Shown: in pieces, positions 38,040 through 49,305 of the stretch
Position numbering within the stretch: position 1 is the first letter of the stretch
Layout of the letters: every line of letters starts with the position of its first letter
Origin: Inga oerstediana
Taxonomy: Eukaryota > Streptophyta > Magnoliopsida > Fabales > Fabaceae
NCBI GenBank assembly: GCA_963210345.1
Contig: OY723411.1
Span: 55,570,499-55,634,498, forward strand
DNA: 64,000 nucleotides
Direction of reading: 5' to 3'
Position numbers and translations under genes: made by a program
The notes under the pieces: model-generated
The model's input: the letters and a program-made list of their open reading frames with translations, nothing else
The model's database searches: none
What the model was told of the DNA's origin: nothing

Positions 38040-39890
38040 TCAGAGGAAAAAAATTAACAGGATTAAAGCCATTAGAGACGATAAGGGAGAATGGGTGTAT
38101 GATTCTAATTTGATTAAACCTATGGCCACTAATTTTTTTGCTATATTATTCTCTGAAGAAGAGATGATTAGGCCGGATCTTGTCTGTAATATTTTTTTCC
38201 CTGCTATTGACGAGGGCCTGATTTGATGGTGTGGAAGGTAAATCACGGATGGAGAAATTAAAGACGCTATATTTAACATGGGTGAACTTAAGTCCCCGGG
38301 ACCTTACGACCTTAATGCCCTCTTCTTTCAAAATCAATGGGGTACTATCTCTCACACTGTTGTGAATTATGTTAAATTGCTTTTTGCTAACCCGCAGGCT
38401 ATTAGAGAAATAAATGGCACACTAATTATGCTCATACCGAAAAAAGATCCTCTTGAGAGCATGTGGGACTAACGGCCAATAAGTTTATGTAAAGTGATAT
38501 ACAAGGCTATAACGAAGGTGATAGTAAATTGACTAAAATGTATTCTCCCACAGGTGATATCTTTTAACCAGTGTAGTTTTGTTCCGGGAAGACATAATAG
38601 TGACAATATAATTGTTGCTCAAGAAGTGGTACACTCCATGAGAAATATGCACTCCAAGAAAGGTTTCATGGCCATTAAAATTGATCTTGAGAAAGCTTAT
38701 AATTAAGTGAATTGGAACTTTCTCAATACATGTCTTCAGGATCTGAGCCTCCTAGGCAACCTCATTTCGGTGACCTCACAATGTGTCTCAACATCTAGGA
38801 TGCAACTTTTTGTGGAATGGAGATAAGGCAGAGGTTTTTCATCCATCGAGAGGTGTAAGGCAAGGTGATCCTCTCTCGCCATATTTGTTTGTTATTTGTA
38901 TGGAGAAACTTGCTCATCTTATTCAGGAGGCTATTAATGACGGGAGTTGGAAACCAATTCACCTCACTAGAGATGGCCCACCCATCTCACATTTATTCTT
39001 TACGGATGATATTATCTTATTTGCCGAAGCAACTAGTGAGCAAGCAACTGTGATCAACACATGCCTTCAATCTTTCTGTAATAGCTCCGGCCTTAGAGTC
39101 AACAAACAGAAAACAAGAGTATTTTTCTCTAGAAATGTTAATTATATAAGAAGAAGTGAATTGTGCTCTATTCTTGGGTTTTCTATAACCAGCGACTTGG
39201 GAAAATATCTTAGAGTTCCTCTGCACCATAAAAGAGTAACCAAGGAATCCTACCAGTATGTGGTAGATAAAGTGAAGACATGGTTGTCAAACTGGAAAGC
39301 CTCTACGCTATCCTCTGCTGGCAAAGCAACTCTTATAACATCCATCACTTCAGCTATCCCTAGGTACGTGATGCAAACCTTGTCTCTACCTTCTATCATG
39401 TGTGAAACACTGGATAAATATAATCGTCAGTTTTTGTGGGGCACAATTGAAGAGCAGAAGAAAATTCCATTAATAGCATGGGAAACCGTGTGTGAACCTA
39501 AAAGAAGAGAAGGCCTAGGGCTTTGGCATGTGAAAAACCAGAATAACGCCTTTCTTATGAAAATTGGGTGGAAGTTAGTAGCTCAGAAGGATGATTTTTG
39601 GGTCAAGGTTGTGCAGAATAAATATAAGTTTGGGTCTTACATAATCCCGAGAATTGATATGGGGAAACCTGGTTCAAATCTATGGAATAAGATTAAGAAG
39701 ACATGGAGCAGGGTATATGAGAGCATGGAGGTGTTGGGGGATAGGTTGGTTCGATGGAAAGGGAATAGGAATGGTTGCTTTTCTGTTCGCTCGACATATG
39801 CAACTTTGCAAGGAAGCAACGACCATACCGATTTGCTTTGGACTAAGTTGTGGAAACTTAAAGTACCTGAGAGATGTAAGATATTCTTAT
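38040..39890 (+). pseudogene. LINE ORF2 reverse transcriptase (broken, interrupted)
   Basis: Non-LTR reverse transcriptase. Visible are the KSPGPYDLNALFF region, LIPKKD, and from 38783 a 378-codon open stretch with GVRQGDPLSPYLFVICMEKL and the catalytic FTDDIILFAEA block (Asp-Asp retained; FTDD for the usual FADD). In-frame stops near 38471, 38531 and 38704 show decay. The frame ends where the hAT-type element enters after RCKIFL. Confidence 0.85.
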
Positions 39891-40515
39891 TAGGGGTGTG
39901 CAAGTATTTCCCGTTCTAGTCTTCCCGTCCCGATCCCGAGTAAAAATCCCGTCCCGAAAATTTCGGGACAGGAAAAGTTCGGGATCGGGAATGGGACTTC
40001 CCGATCCCGAAAAAATATATATATATATATATATTATGTATAATTTTTTAAAATATTTAAGAAAGCAAGACCAAATGTAAAATAAAATGTGAAAATTCCT
40101 AACACCCTCAAGGTAATATCTATTCTTTTAGTTAATTTAGTTAATTTTATTTACTATTTATTAAATAATTCTAATTTTTTATTATTGTCTTTGTGCTTTT
40201 TGTAACTAAATTGACAACTTTAAGTATATATTGGACTAATGATATATTTGTATTGGACTAATTTAGTACAATATGATATTAGATAAATTATATATTTATA
40301 CTAAACTAAAGAAAATAAAATAAAAAAATTAATATAGGAATTTTAAAAAAAATAAAAGAAATTCGGGATCGGGAAATTCCCGATCCCGAACATTTCCCGT
40401 CCCGTCGGGACGGGAAATTTTCGGGATCGGGAATGAAAATCATTCCCGAACCCTTCTCGGGATCGGGATCGGGAATGGCATTTCCTGATCCCGATCCCGA
40501 TCCCGAACACCCCTA
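39891..40515. mobile_element. hAT-type non-autonomous element inside the LINE
   Basis: A 625-bp element with termini TAGGGGTGT and ACACCCCTA. Flanking 8-mers are ATTCTTAT (39883-39890) and GTTCTTAT (40516-40523), matching at 7. Subterminal regions are packed with TTCCCGATCCCGA-type repeats in both orientations around an AT-rich centre. Removing the element plus one flank copy restores the LINE frame across the site (IFL then WLVAHKR). No transposase. Confidence 0.8.
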
Positions 40516-41440
40516 GTTCTTATGGTTGGTAGCTCATAAGAGGCTTTTGACAAATGCCTCTCGACACAAGCGCGGTTTGAGTCCTGATTCCGCATGTCCA
40601 TTGTGTAACTCAACACTAGAAGATATGTCACATGTCCTTCGAGAGTGTCCGAACACGAGCTTGCTTTGGAAAGAGATGGTACCTCCAAGATTGTGAAGAA
40701 CCTTTAGATCGATGAAGTTCTCTGAGTGGTTTCGCTGGAATCTATGTTCTAATAACTGAGGTAATCAACTAGATGCATAGAGGGAGGTTTTTGCTGTCAC
40801 GTGCTAGTACTTGTGAAGGCGTCGCAACACTTTCATTTTCGAAAGTAAGTTTGTTTCCAGTGTCGTAATACAGGCAAATGTTAGAGCAATGTTGAGTGAA
40901 ATCCAAGACGCTAGGCAGCGATTCTGCAGAAGAGTACTGGCTAAACAGATATAGATCGACACAGCGATGAAGTGGAAGCCACCCTCTCAAGGGTGGGTTA
41001 AGGTTAACGTCGACGACACGTTCTCGAATCAAACACCAAGAGTAGCATGTGGTGGTCTTGTTCATAACGAAAACGGAGACTTCCTGAAGGCCTTCATGTT
41101 CCGAGGGGAGGAAGGAGACTGTCTTACGGCTGAGCTATGGGTTTGCCTGCATGGTCTCAAGATTGCATGGGACATGGGATTTAGAAAGGTGGAACTTGAG
41201 ACTGATTCCTCTGAGGTACTCCACTCTTCTTGAGAACGATGCTTATGAAACTCATGCAGATCGCCATATCATCAGTGAAGTAAAATAGTTGTTGGGTTGA
41301 GAGTGGTGCGTTTCAATCGGACATATTCTTTTATAGGCGAATGAAGCTGTGGATTTGATTGCTAAAGCTGGTTTCTCAACTACACCAGGTTCCAGGTTTT
41401 CACATTATTCCGTTTATGTTTTCAGAGTTGGAGTACGCAG
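40516..41440 (+). pseudogene. LINE ORF2 zinc-knuckle and RNase H-like tail (broken)
   Basis: After the inserted element comes a zf-RVT domain (CPLCNSTLEDMSHVLRECP), then about 250 bp of decay. An RNase H-like block follows from 40967: GWVKVNVDDTF, ACGGLVHNENGDFL, LTAELWVCLHGLKIAWDMGF, VELETDSSEV. A stop at 41231 is followed by out-of-frame remnants (NEAVDLIAKAGF-like near 41341). Confidence 0.75.
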
Positions 41441-41908
41441 TTCTGAAGGATAAGGCTTAGTGGGGTCTTTGGTTTTGTTTGCTTTATGTATAAAAAAAGA
41501 TCAAGTACATGATGACCCAAAAGTTGAGATAAAAATAATTATATTAATAATATGAATATACGAGTTAAATGGGATTATGGGGAGTAATAAGGTTACTTAT
41601 CATACCTAGTCTTTCGGTTTTCTTAAGATGCAGTAAAGAGGAATTAAGATTAAGTAGAAATTATGTTAATTGTGATTAAGGGCAAGGAGAGTTTTTCTTG
41701 CATTTTACCTTAATTGTGAGATTACCACGATACCATTCTTTAAAAAATACAAATACTAAAAACAAATTAAAACAATACAAATAGTCAAATACCCATAAGA
41801 TTTTTTTCCCTTCAACCATTAATCTTCCTCCTTTCTTTCGAGGAGCACAAAGAGAGAGGGAGCAAGAAATTTGTAGAATTAGAGGTCACACGTGTTACTC
41901 CCCCTCAG

Positions 41909-42266
41909 GTGTGTTTGGTTTGAGGGGAGGGGAGAATGGGAGGGTGGGTAAATTACCTTTTTAAGTAGGTCCTCTTTAAAATTTACCTTCTCATTAAAAG
42001 GTTTAGGATTTAGGGTGTAGGGTAAAAATTGGAGGGGACACACCAAAAAAGGAAATTTCCCCTCCCCTCCCCTATCTTCAAACCAAACACACCTTGAGGG
42101 TGTGTTTAGTTTGAAGCGAGGGGGTAAAATTATCTTTTTAAATGGGAGAAACCTAAAATTTACTCTCTCATTCTTTTTAAATTTTGGGTTCTCGCCTAAA
42201 ATTTAAATTCCTCCGAATTAAAAAGGTAATTTTAAAACCACCTCCACCCCCCAAAACCAAACACAC
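41909..42266. mobile_element. Two adjoining MITE-like inverted repeats
   Basis: The first (about 41909-42093) starts GTGTGTTTGGTTTGAGGGG and ends AAACCAAACACACC. The second (about 42102-42266) starts GGTGTGTTTAGTTTGAAG and ends AAAACCAAACACACGC. Both interiors are AT-rich. Target duplications are not clean. The right end of the second is also present in every 324-bp tandem unit at 47442-48255. Confidence 0.5.
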
Positions 42267-42405
42267 GCTCAGAGTTGGAGGCCGCCGGATCTTCACCTGC
42301 TCCTTTTCCTTTCATTCTTTCTCCTTGCTGGCTGTCTATGCTTGTTTGATCTTTGAAGCCTCGGGCTCGTTGATTTTTTTGTCACTCTGTTCTGTAAGTC
42401 GCTAC
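42248..42405 (+). repeat. Partial 324-bp tandem unit, left of the LTR element
   Basis: The sequence from CCCCCAAAACCAAACACACG to TGTAAGTCGCTAC matches the last half of each unit at 47442-48255. The array is cut exactly here by the LTR retrotransposon. Confidence 0.75.
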
Positions 42406-43022
42406 TGTTGGCGTCATCACCTCACACCGTACAGATTGTTAGCCACAGCACCTGTTGAAACACCACAAACAAATAGTTCGAGTCACGTCCAAGGACGCTG
42501 TCCTTAGGAGATATTCCGCAACCCCCCTAATAGATCAGGAAGCGGCACTCCCCAGGATAAAACGAACCCTTCCTGCTGAAAGCAGGGTGACAGAACTGCA
42601 GAAAGATATCAGTGTAACTCAGAAGAAAGGAGAGAGGAGAGGAGCTCGGGAACCTCCATATCACTAGACCTCGGTGCTCTCACCTCGGTACTCTTGAACT
42701 TATTCCGTACATTGCCTTTTATAGACAGAAATCATATGACCGTTAAGGAGTTATAATGACAATTAACAACGGTTTAATGACAATTAAAACGACAGTTATA
42801 AAATAGGTGTTAATGACAATTTAATGTAATAAAACATTTTAAACGTCATTAAAACCAGTCAATTAAAATTCCAACGGTCATCTCTAACGGTCAGTTTAAA
42901 GACTCCTCTTATCAGTCTTTTTAATAACTCAAGCTCATATTTAATTGTATACTAGGGTGTTCCCAATCTTGAGTTATATGAGACTTCTTCCTTTGACACA
43001 CTCACACACAATATTTACAACA
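42406..43022 (-). repeat. LTR (3' LTR in minus orientation)
   Basis: 617 bp, TG...CA, essentially identical to 46823-47439. Any open frame inside (70 codons, about 42455-42667) is identical in the other copy only because the LTRs are, so it is not evidence for a protein. Confidence 0.85.
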
Positions 43023-43031
43023 ATCCCCCAC
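43023..43031 (-). promoter_or_regulatory. Candidate polypurine tract
   Basis: On the minus strand GTGGGGGAT abuts the TGTTG start of the LTR, the usual place and composition of the plus-strand primer in Copia elements. Confidence 0.5.
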
Positions 43032-44036
43032 ATGTGTCTAAGGAAGCTCGTAGTCCCATTAGCTGAGTTACACATATGGATATAACCATTGTATCTGGTG
43101 GTTCTTTGAACTTAAAACCAGACCTAGACTGATAACACTTAGTACACAGAGATGTCGGTGGTCCTATGAACTTAAAACCGCTCATCTCTTAGGCGTATAC
43201 TAGAGGCATTAAGAGTCAGATTATACCCCCACATTTTCCGCTGTTAGCGCGTTTTTGCACATTAAAACGGCCATGCGCGTGTCCTGGTATTTAACGAATG
43301 CTCTAGAGATTTCGCCACAATCTCATAGGAGCGGCCCCACTCCTCATTCATATAGGTGATTGCATGAAATGTACCTGCAATGAGCACATCATCCCGTAGG
43401 ATTATGAAATCATTAAGAGCTTTTGGTCAACCTCACCAAAATGCATTCTAGCACTTTCTCTTGCCATAGGAAGGGACTTGGTCATTTAGTTTAGTACTAA
43501 CAGAACTAACAAACGACTTGTTCTTACCCATTGAACCTCCTTCATGGGATCACCAATCACAGAGGTTGGGTTGCCATCGCTGTTAATTTCGTATTGGCTT
43601 TAGTCTCATTCCCCTCGGCTAATTTGTTTCTTCCCGGGGTTTGTTAACGAATCCATGGGTCAACTCTTTGACCTCACAAAATTGATTGAGATAATTCCAC
43701 AATTTTTCAAGCTAGCTTATTCACATTATATCTCAAACAACTTTCATTTACATCATTGTTCTTCACAATGGCTATTGCCATTTGGCAATCTCAAATCATC
43801 GACATTAAGTGTCGGTTTTCCACCAAAATATATGTCAAGAGTTTTTCAACAATTTAGCCTCTAAATTTAGCCAATTCCGAAGTATCAAAATCTAACTCAC
43901 GTAATTTATTTTGGCTACTAGTGGATTTTCTCAGATAAAACTGAACTTCAGTTAACATCCGTGTATCTCATACAACGGGAATCCACTGTACTTGATACCA
44001 ATATTTATGGTACCCCTCAAATATTTTATTTCCACA

Positions 44037-44073
44037 CACACACACAGATATATATATATATATATATATATAT
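44037..44073. repeat. (CA)n(TA)n compound microsatellite
   Basis: A short CA run, an AGA, then a TA run of about 24 bp, inside the retrotransposon interior. Confidence 0.85.
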
Positions 44074-45990
44074 GCGCTCAATCATCATATAGCATAATCT
44101 ATATCACACTTATTGATATTAATACAACAAATTCTCAACAATTTGTGCATACCTCACATAAGCTGCAAAATTGCTTCAAATAACATATTAATGTCATAAG
44201 AAATATTCACATATATATCCTCACACCAAGATAATTATATAGCCTCAAATTATGAAAATTACATTTATCTATCATAGATAAATGATCAAAATTTTCATGC
44301 CACATAATGCTTGTTTCAAGCAAAATATTTGAAAATCCACAAAATTTGCTCACATTAGCAAATATAGCAAAGCCTCCACTAAATCAATTATTGCAACATA
44401 CATCTTGTATTTATAAAATGAGGCAGCAATATATAGTTTTGTAAGACATATTATAACACATGCCATCTACATTAAAAAATTTAATATTCACAGTAGTCAT
44501 GTATATTTATACCACTATAAATATATACTTGCAAATCATGAAATTTAACCACATTTATCTCTTCACTAGATAAATGATTAAATTTTCACACCACACAAAT
44601 AATTCATAAAATTTGCTCTCTGCAACAAATAACAATACCTCCACATAATTAATTTTAATAAACCACAACTTGGTTTTATCAAATAATGAGGCTAGAAACA
44701 ATTTATAACTTTAAAAATGTATAAGACACCCCACATGTTAGGCACCCCACACTTTCAAATATCTCAAAATATTTTCACTCAAAATATTTTCACACCTTAT
44801 AAATAATAATTCTAATTTAATTAGAATCTCGCTATATATCCTCTTTCATTCTAATTAAATTAGAATATTCCTCAAAGCTACAAGTTTTGTCACTCTAATA
44901 TCCAAAGTTTGTATCCCCAAACTATCAAGCACCATATATGCAATGAACAACAGCACCAAAGCCACATTCTTAAATTTTCTTCTATATGACCCACAGATAT
45001 TATAATCCAAATAGTAATATTACCTGAGGAATTCATGATCGTGGATGATCAAGGAACCACCGCGTCTTTGCTACCATCATCAACTTAAATGCATTTAATA
45101 GCAAACACTTGGATATTCATTCAGAAGTAATCCACTTTATAATTTGAAATAATATATATTTCAAAATAAAAGCACATCTATCGACTAATAATCCTTTAAT
45201 TCCTCTAAACCGTTGTTAATTGCTTCAAAACCGCCTCACAATATTTATTTTCAACGGTTTCCCTCAATTCATAATACATGAAATAAATATAATGGTGTTT
45301 AAAAAGGAATCATCCGTGTATTAATGGGCATTTGGTGCACTTAATGAATAGTAACGTTGCTCTTTGAAATTAAAGAATAAATGCTAGTTCATTCCTGGAG
45401 TAATCACAGGCCAAAGTTACGCGATCGCACTTCACTATGATAATCGGTAATATCATTATAATCACACAATCTAGTTGCAGCTGTAAAATGCAGACAATGG
45501 CATCTATTCTCCGAGCTATAATTAAGTTGCCACCGGTTTTCTTTATAGGTGTAACCCCTCCATTATATTCTAGATTGTCAAACGTTGTCATGTTCAGGCA
45601 TATTAAACATCCCATGAATCCATGTTTTCCAACAGAAAGATATACTATTGACACAAATCACAAATATTTAATTGAAAACTAAGTCCACTAACGAACGTAT
45701 AGAAAATTGCAACTTTTACAGATTAAGCAGCGAATTTGTAAAAGAGATTTCAAGCAAGCATTTCAATATTGAGATTATTCACAGCAGTCAATAGAACAAA
45801 AGAAACATAATAACAGTCACGAAAGCACAAAGCCATGTGTTTATTTTCAGATATGAATGTTCTCGTTTATAGAGGACAAATACCTGATCTGTGTGCTGCT
45901 TAGCAGCTACGGTGAAGTGCAATCTTTTTGGGCTCTCAGCTATTCCGCAAAGTTCTTTCCAAGCACTCCTACAGCATCCATGCTGGAGAC

Positions 45991-46230
45991 TTTTTTTTTT
46001 TTGAAACACGGTACTTATGAAGTCTTAAATGAGTCCGGCTAAAGAGCCAAATTTAGCATTTGGTGTTCATAGCCCGCTTGAGCATATAACACATGCCCAA
46101 TAACCCAGCTTCACTCACAACATCATCGAACTCACGACCTCAAGCTTTCATCGGGCTAACTTCTACTACCACTTTGCCTCACATCTGTAGGCAGTCATCC
46201 TCGGATATTCATGTGAGTTAAAACTCAATG
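45991..46230 (-). mobile_element. SINE-like insertion inside the retrotransposon
   Basis: On the minus strand, a B-box-like GGTCGTGAGTTCGATGA (about 46125-46140) and an A-box-like GCAAAGTGGTAG lie upstream of a 12-bp A tail (T run 45991-46002). Flanking direct repeats were not found. Confidence 0.4.
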
Positions 46231-46807
46231 CTCAAGTCATCCCTAGTCTCTACAACCAGAGGTTTATGCTCTATCACGAGGAGCAGCCTATTTCAGTCTT
46301 TTTCTCCATTATAAGATCTGCAAGAAATCTCCGTTTGCTTAAATCTACTGGGTGTAGTAACAAGCAACTCAATTGAAGATTCAAACCGTAGATCCCCATC
46401 TCTATTGGCTTGACTCGTGCAAAGCCCCTGCTTCTAGAGTTCAATCTCACACAGTTTTCTCCATGAACTTTTTTTTTTTTTTTTTTTACCACTTTTCATT
46501 TAGCTCATGACCCGAAAGATCATAATAGAAAAGGCTTGATTTCAACATATGTTGATTAGCTCTTCTATCATATTCATTTCAGTTTAAACCTTTACTCTCA
46601 AGTGCATCTCCACGCATTCGGCCTTCCTGCATATTCTCAACACACAGATACTAGATCATGGGTAGAAAAAAAACCAGATGCCTTGCTAAATTCTCTAGGT
46701 AAAGAAAATGTGACGAAAAGTTAAATAATAAACTCATCTCATTTTCTTTGTGATCAACCAACTAGATTGGATAAGACCGCATCATCATGCTCACAAAATC
46801 AGCAGGA

Positions 46808-46820
46808 AATATCTCCTAAG
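46808..46820 (-). promoter_or_regulatory. Candidate self-complementary primer-binding site
   Basis: In element orientation the interior opens AT then CTTAGGAGATATT, 2 nt after the LTR end, the normal primer-site position. It does not begin TGG, so it does not fit the 3' end of a tRNA. The 13 nt are exactly complementary to a segment inside the same LTR (plus-strand 46920-46932), with GG pairing further after one bulged base. Confidence 0.45.
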
Positions 46821-46822
46821 AT

Positions 46823-47439
46823 TGTTGGCGTCATCACCTCACACCGTACAGATTGTTAGCCACAGCACCTGTTGAAACACCACAAACAAATAGTTCGAGT
46901 CACGTCCAAGGACGCTGTCCTTAGGAGATATTCCGCAACCCCCCTAATAGATCAGGAAGCGGCACTCCCCAGGATAAAACGAACCCTTCCTGTTGAAAGC
47001 AGGGTGACAGAACTGCAGAAAGATATCAGTGTAACTCAGAAGAAAGGAGAGAGGAGAGGAGCTCGGGAACCTCCATATCACTAGACCTCGGTGCTCTCAC
47101 CTCGGTACTCTTGAACTTATTCCGTACATTGCCTTTTATAGACAGAAATCATATGACCGTTAAGGAGTTATAATGACAATTAACAACGGTTTAATGACAA
47201 TTAAAACGACAGTTATAAAATAGGTGTTAATGACAATTTAATGTAATAAAACATTTTAAACGTCATTAAAACCAGTCAATTAAAATTCCAACGGTCATCT
47301 CTAACGGTCAGTTTAAAGACTCCTCTTATCAGTCTTTTTAATAACTCAAGCTCATATTTAATTGTATACTAGGGTGTTCCCAATCTTGAGTTATATGAGA
47401 CTTCTTCCTTTGACACACTCACACACAATATTTACAACA
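46823..47439 (-). repeat. LTR (5' LTR in minus orientation)
   Basis: 617 bp, TG...CA, one difference from 42406-43022 as read by eye. It contains the predicted promoter and the R/U5 segment complementary to the candidate primer site. Confidence 0.85.
47132..47140 (-). promoter_or_regulatory. TATA box of the LTR
   Basis: The minus strand reads CTATAAAAGGCA, a strong plant TATA box about 300 nt inside the LTR. Transcription would start near 47105, leaving roughly 280 nt of R-U5. Confidence 0.55.
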
Positions 47440-47441
47440 AT

Positions 47442-48255
47442 TCTGCTGGGGACGCTCGAAATCTCCTATCTCCTCGATCCTTCAATAAATGTTTGTGTGC
47501 AGAACATTGGTTCTTCCTCCATGTTGAGCTTTTGTGTGAGTGGTTTAATAGCTTTGGTCCTCTATTTTTGTCCGGCATATTCTGGTTTTCAAATGGGGAT
47601 TAAAACACCCCCCAAACCAAACACACGCTCACAGTTGGAGGCCGCCGGATCTTCACCTGCTCCTTTTCCTTTCATTCTTTCTCCTTGCTGGCCGTCTATG
47701 CTTGTTTGATCTTTGAAGGCTTGGGCTTGTCGATTTTTTTGTCACTCTATTTTGTAACTCGCTACTCTGCTGGGGATGCTTGAAATCTCCTATCTCATCG
47801 ATCCTTCCATAAATGTTTGTGTGCAGAATATTGGTTCTTCCTCCATGTTGAGCTTTTGTGTGAGTGGTTTAATAGCTTTGGTCCTCTATTTTTGTTCAGC
47901 ATATTATGGTTTTCAAGTAGGGATTAAAACACCCCCCAAACCAAACACAGGCTCAGAGTTGCAGGCCGCCGGATCTTCACCTGCTCCTTTTCCTTTCATT
48001 CTTTCTTTTTGCTGGCCGTCTGTGCTTTTTTGATCTTAGAAGGCTTGGGCTCGTCAATTTTTTTTTCACTCTGTTCTGTAAGTCGCTACTCTGCTGGGGA
48101 TGCTCGAAATCTCCTATCTCCTCAATCCTTCCATAAATGTTTGTGTGCAGAACATTGATTCTTCCTCTATGTTGAGCTTTTGTGTGGGTGGTTTAATTGC
48201 TTTGGTCCTCTATTTTTGTCCGGCATATTCTGGTTTTCAAATGGGGGATTGAAAT
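47442..48255 (+). repeat. 324-bp tandem repeat array (two full units, one partial)
   Basis: TCTGCTGGGGA starts at 47442, 47766 and 48090, exactly 324 bp apart. Each unit holds CTCGAAATCTCCTATCTCCT, TGTTTGTGTGCAGAA, the MITE end CCAAACACACGCTC, and GGCCGCCGGATCTTCACCTG. Units differ by scattered substitutions. Small open frames repeat with the unit; I do not call them genes. Confidence 0.9.
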
Positions 48256-49290
48256 TCTTCTCCTATTTCTACAACTAGTCGTCCAAGAAGAGTGGAGTGG
48301 AGGTTGGGGATTTCTCTTAGCTAAAGCTTGGATGCAGAGGGATTATTTGAGTAGGTAGTTATTTTCTACATGTTTCTGATTCTTAAAAGAGGAAAAGAGA
48401 AGGATTCAAATTATGTTTTCTCTATTGCAAGTGGGTCTTGTTAAGAAATTTATGTAGCAAATCTCACAGCTGGTTAGACAGTTGAAAATTATGTGGTTGA
48501 TAATTTATGGTTTGCCATGTATGCACATAAGGTGTTTGTTAGAATGTCTAGAAGGAAAGTTGGATCAACGATGTTTAAACTACTTGTAGAAGCTTATAGC
48601 AGTATAAATGTTGTTTATATAAATTTGGATACCTTTGATATGACGATAAAGTCTGGGTTTTGATTTAGTTATTGCATTGGAGAAGAAAATTTGTGAAATT
48701 GGCATTTTTATGTAGACTTGGCGGTTAGAAGAGCATGGGTTTACTTTAATTATATACCAAACGTGCTAATAAAGGATTAGTTTTAATTTTGGAGACTTTG
48801 TGATACAATTTAGATGTTTAGAGCTGTTTAGGTGATATATAATATGAAATTGTAATTTTGTTTGTAAGTTGATGTGTGGAGTGCTCATAAGGTGTTCGAT
48901 GAATTATAAAAAAGAAAAGAAGTATATCTTTATGTGTTTTTTTTTTCCAGTAACTTGATGGTAGAAAGATGATTGGTGGGAAATTGCAAAGATAAAGGTT
49001 GCTTGTTCTCCATGGTAGTCTATAGAGTACCTATAAGGTGATGGTGGTATTTGTTTAGTTGTTGGAAATTGCTAATAAATGATTTTAAGAACCTCAATGA
49101 GGTTGCTTTAAGCTAAATTGAAATGTGTTTGGCGAATAAGGGGGATTCACATATTCAGGTATATCAAGTGTCGGTACTATTATGCTAAAGGGCTCATGAA
49201 GTTTAAGATGATGTTGATGGTGATAAGACTAAGGAGAAAAAAGAACTATTATGAAGAAAAACAAAGAATTTTATGGAATAAGATGTTATA
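48256..49290. other. No feature recognised
   Basis: About 1 kb of AT-rich sequence between the tandem array and the Helitron. No coding frame, transposon end or repeat was recognised. Confidence 0.5.
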
Positions 49291-49305
49291 GAAACTAGCA
49301 CAGAA

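Larger units (their letters stand above)
36958..41497 (+). mobile_element. 5'-truncated L1-type LINE, inactivated
   Basis: Bounded by a 13-bp direct repeat matching at 12 sites (AGATCGAGTACAT 36945-36957; AGATCAAGTACAT 41498-41510), with a short A tail before the right copy. It begins inside ORF2 at the endonuclease start (MIWNSRGTRARSFPALVREL), so ORF1 and the 5' UTR are missing. Endonuclease, reverse transcriptase, zinc-knuckle and RNase H parts follow in order, broken by stops and frameshifts. A 625-bp DNA transposon interrupts it at 39891-40515. Confidence 0.85.
42406..47439 (-). mobile_element. Young LTR retrotransposon, apparently non-autonomous (Copia-like orientation signals)
   Basis: Two 617-bp LTRs flank a 3800-bp interior with no gag, protease, integrase or reverse transcriptase that I can recognise. 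The LTRs start TGTTGGCG and end TTTACAACA (TG...CA). By eye they differ at one site (C at 42560, T in the other copy), which implies very recent insertion. Minus orientation is inferred from a purine-rich GTGGGGGAT next to the left LTR, as in Copia 3' ends, and a TATA box in the LTR on the minus strand. No matching 5-bp duplication is present (GCTAC left, ATTCT right). Confidence 0.8.

Noticed and set aside
42455..47084. A 70-codon frame present in both copies at 42455-42667 and 46872-47084
   Set aside because: Its conservation is explained fully by LTR identity; the one difference changes an amino acid, and it has no known domain.
47362..48033. Repeated 85-115-codon frames resembling a membrane protein
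   Set aside because: They recur with the 324-bp tandem unit and begin inside the LTR; repeat-generated, not independent genes.
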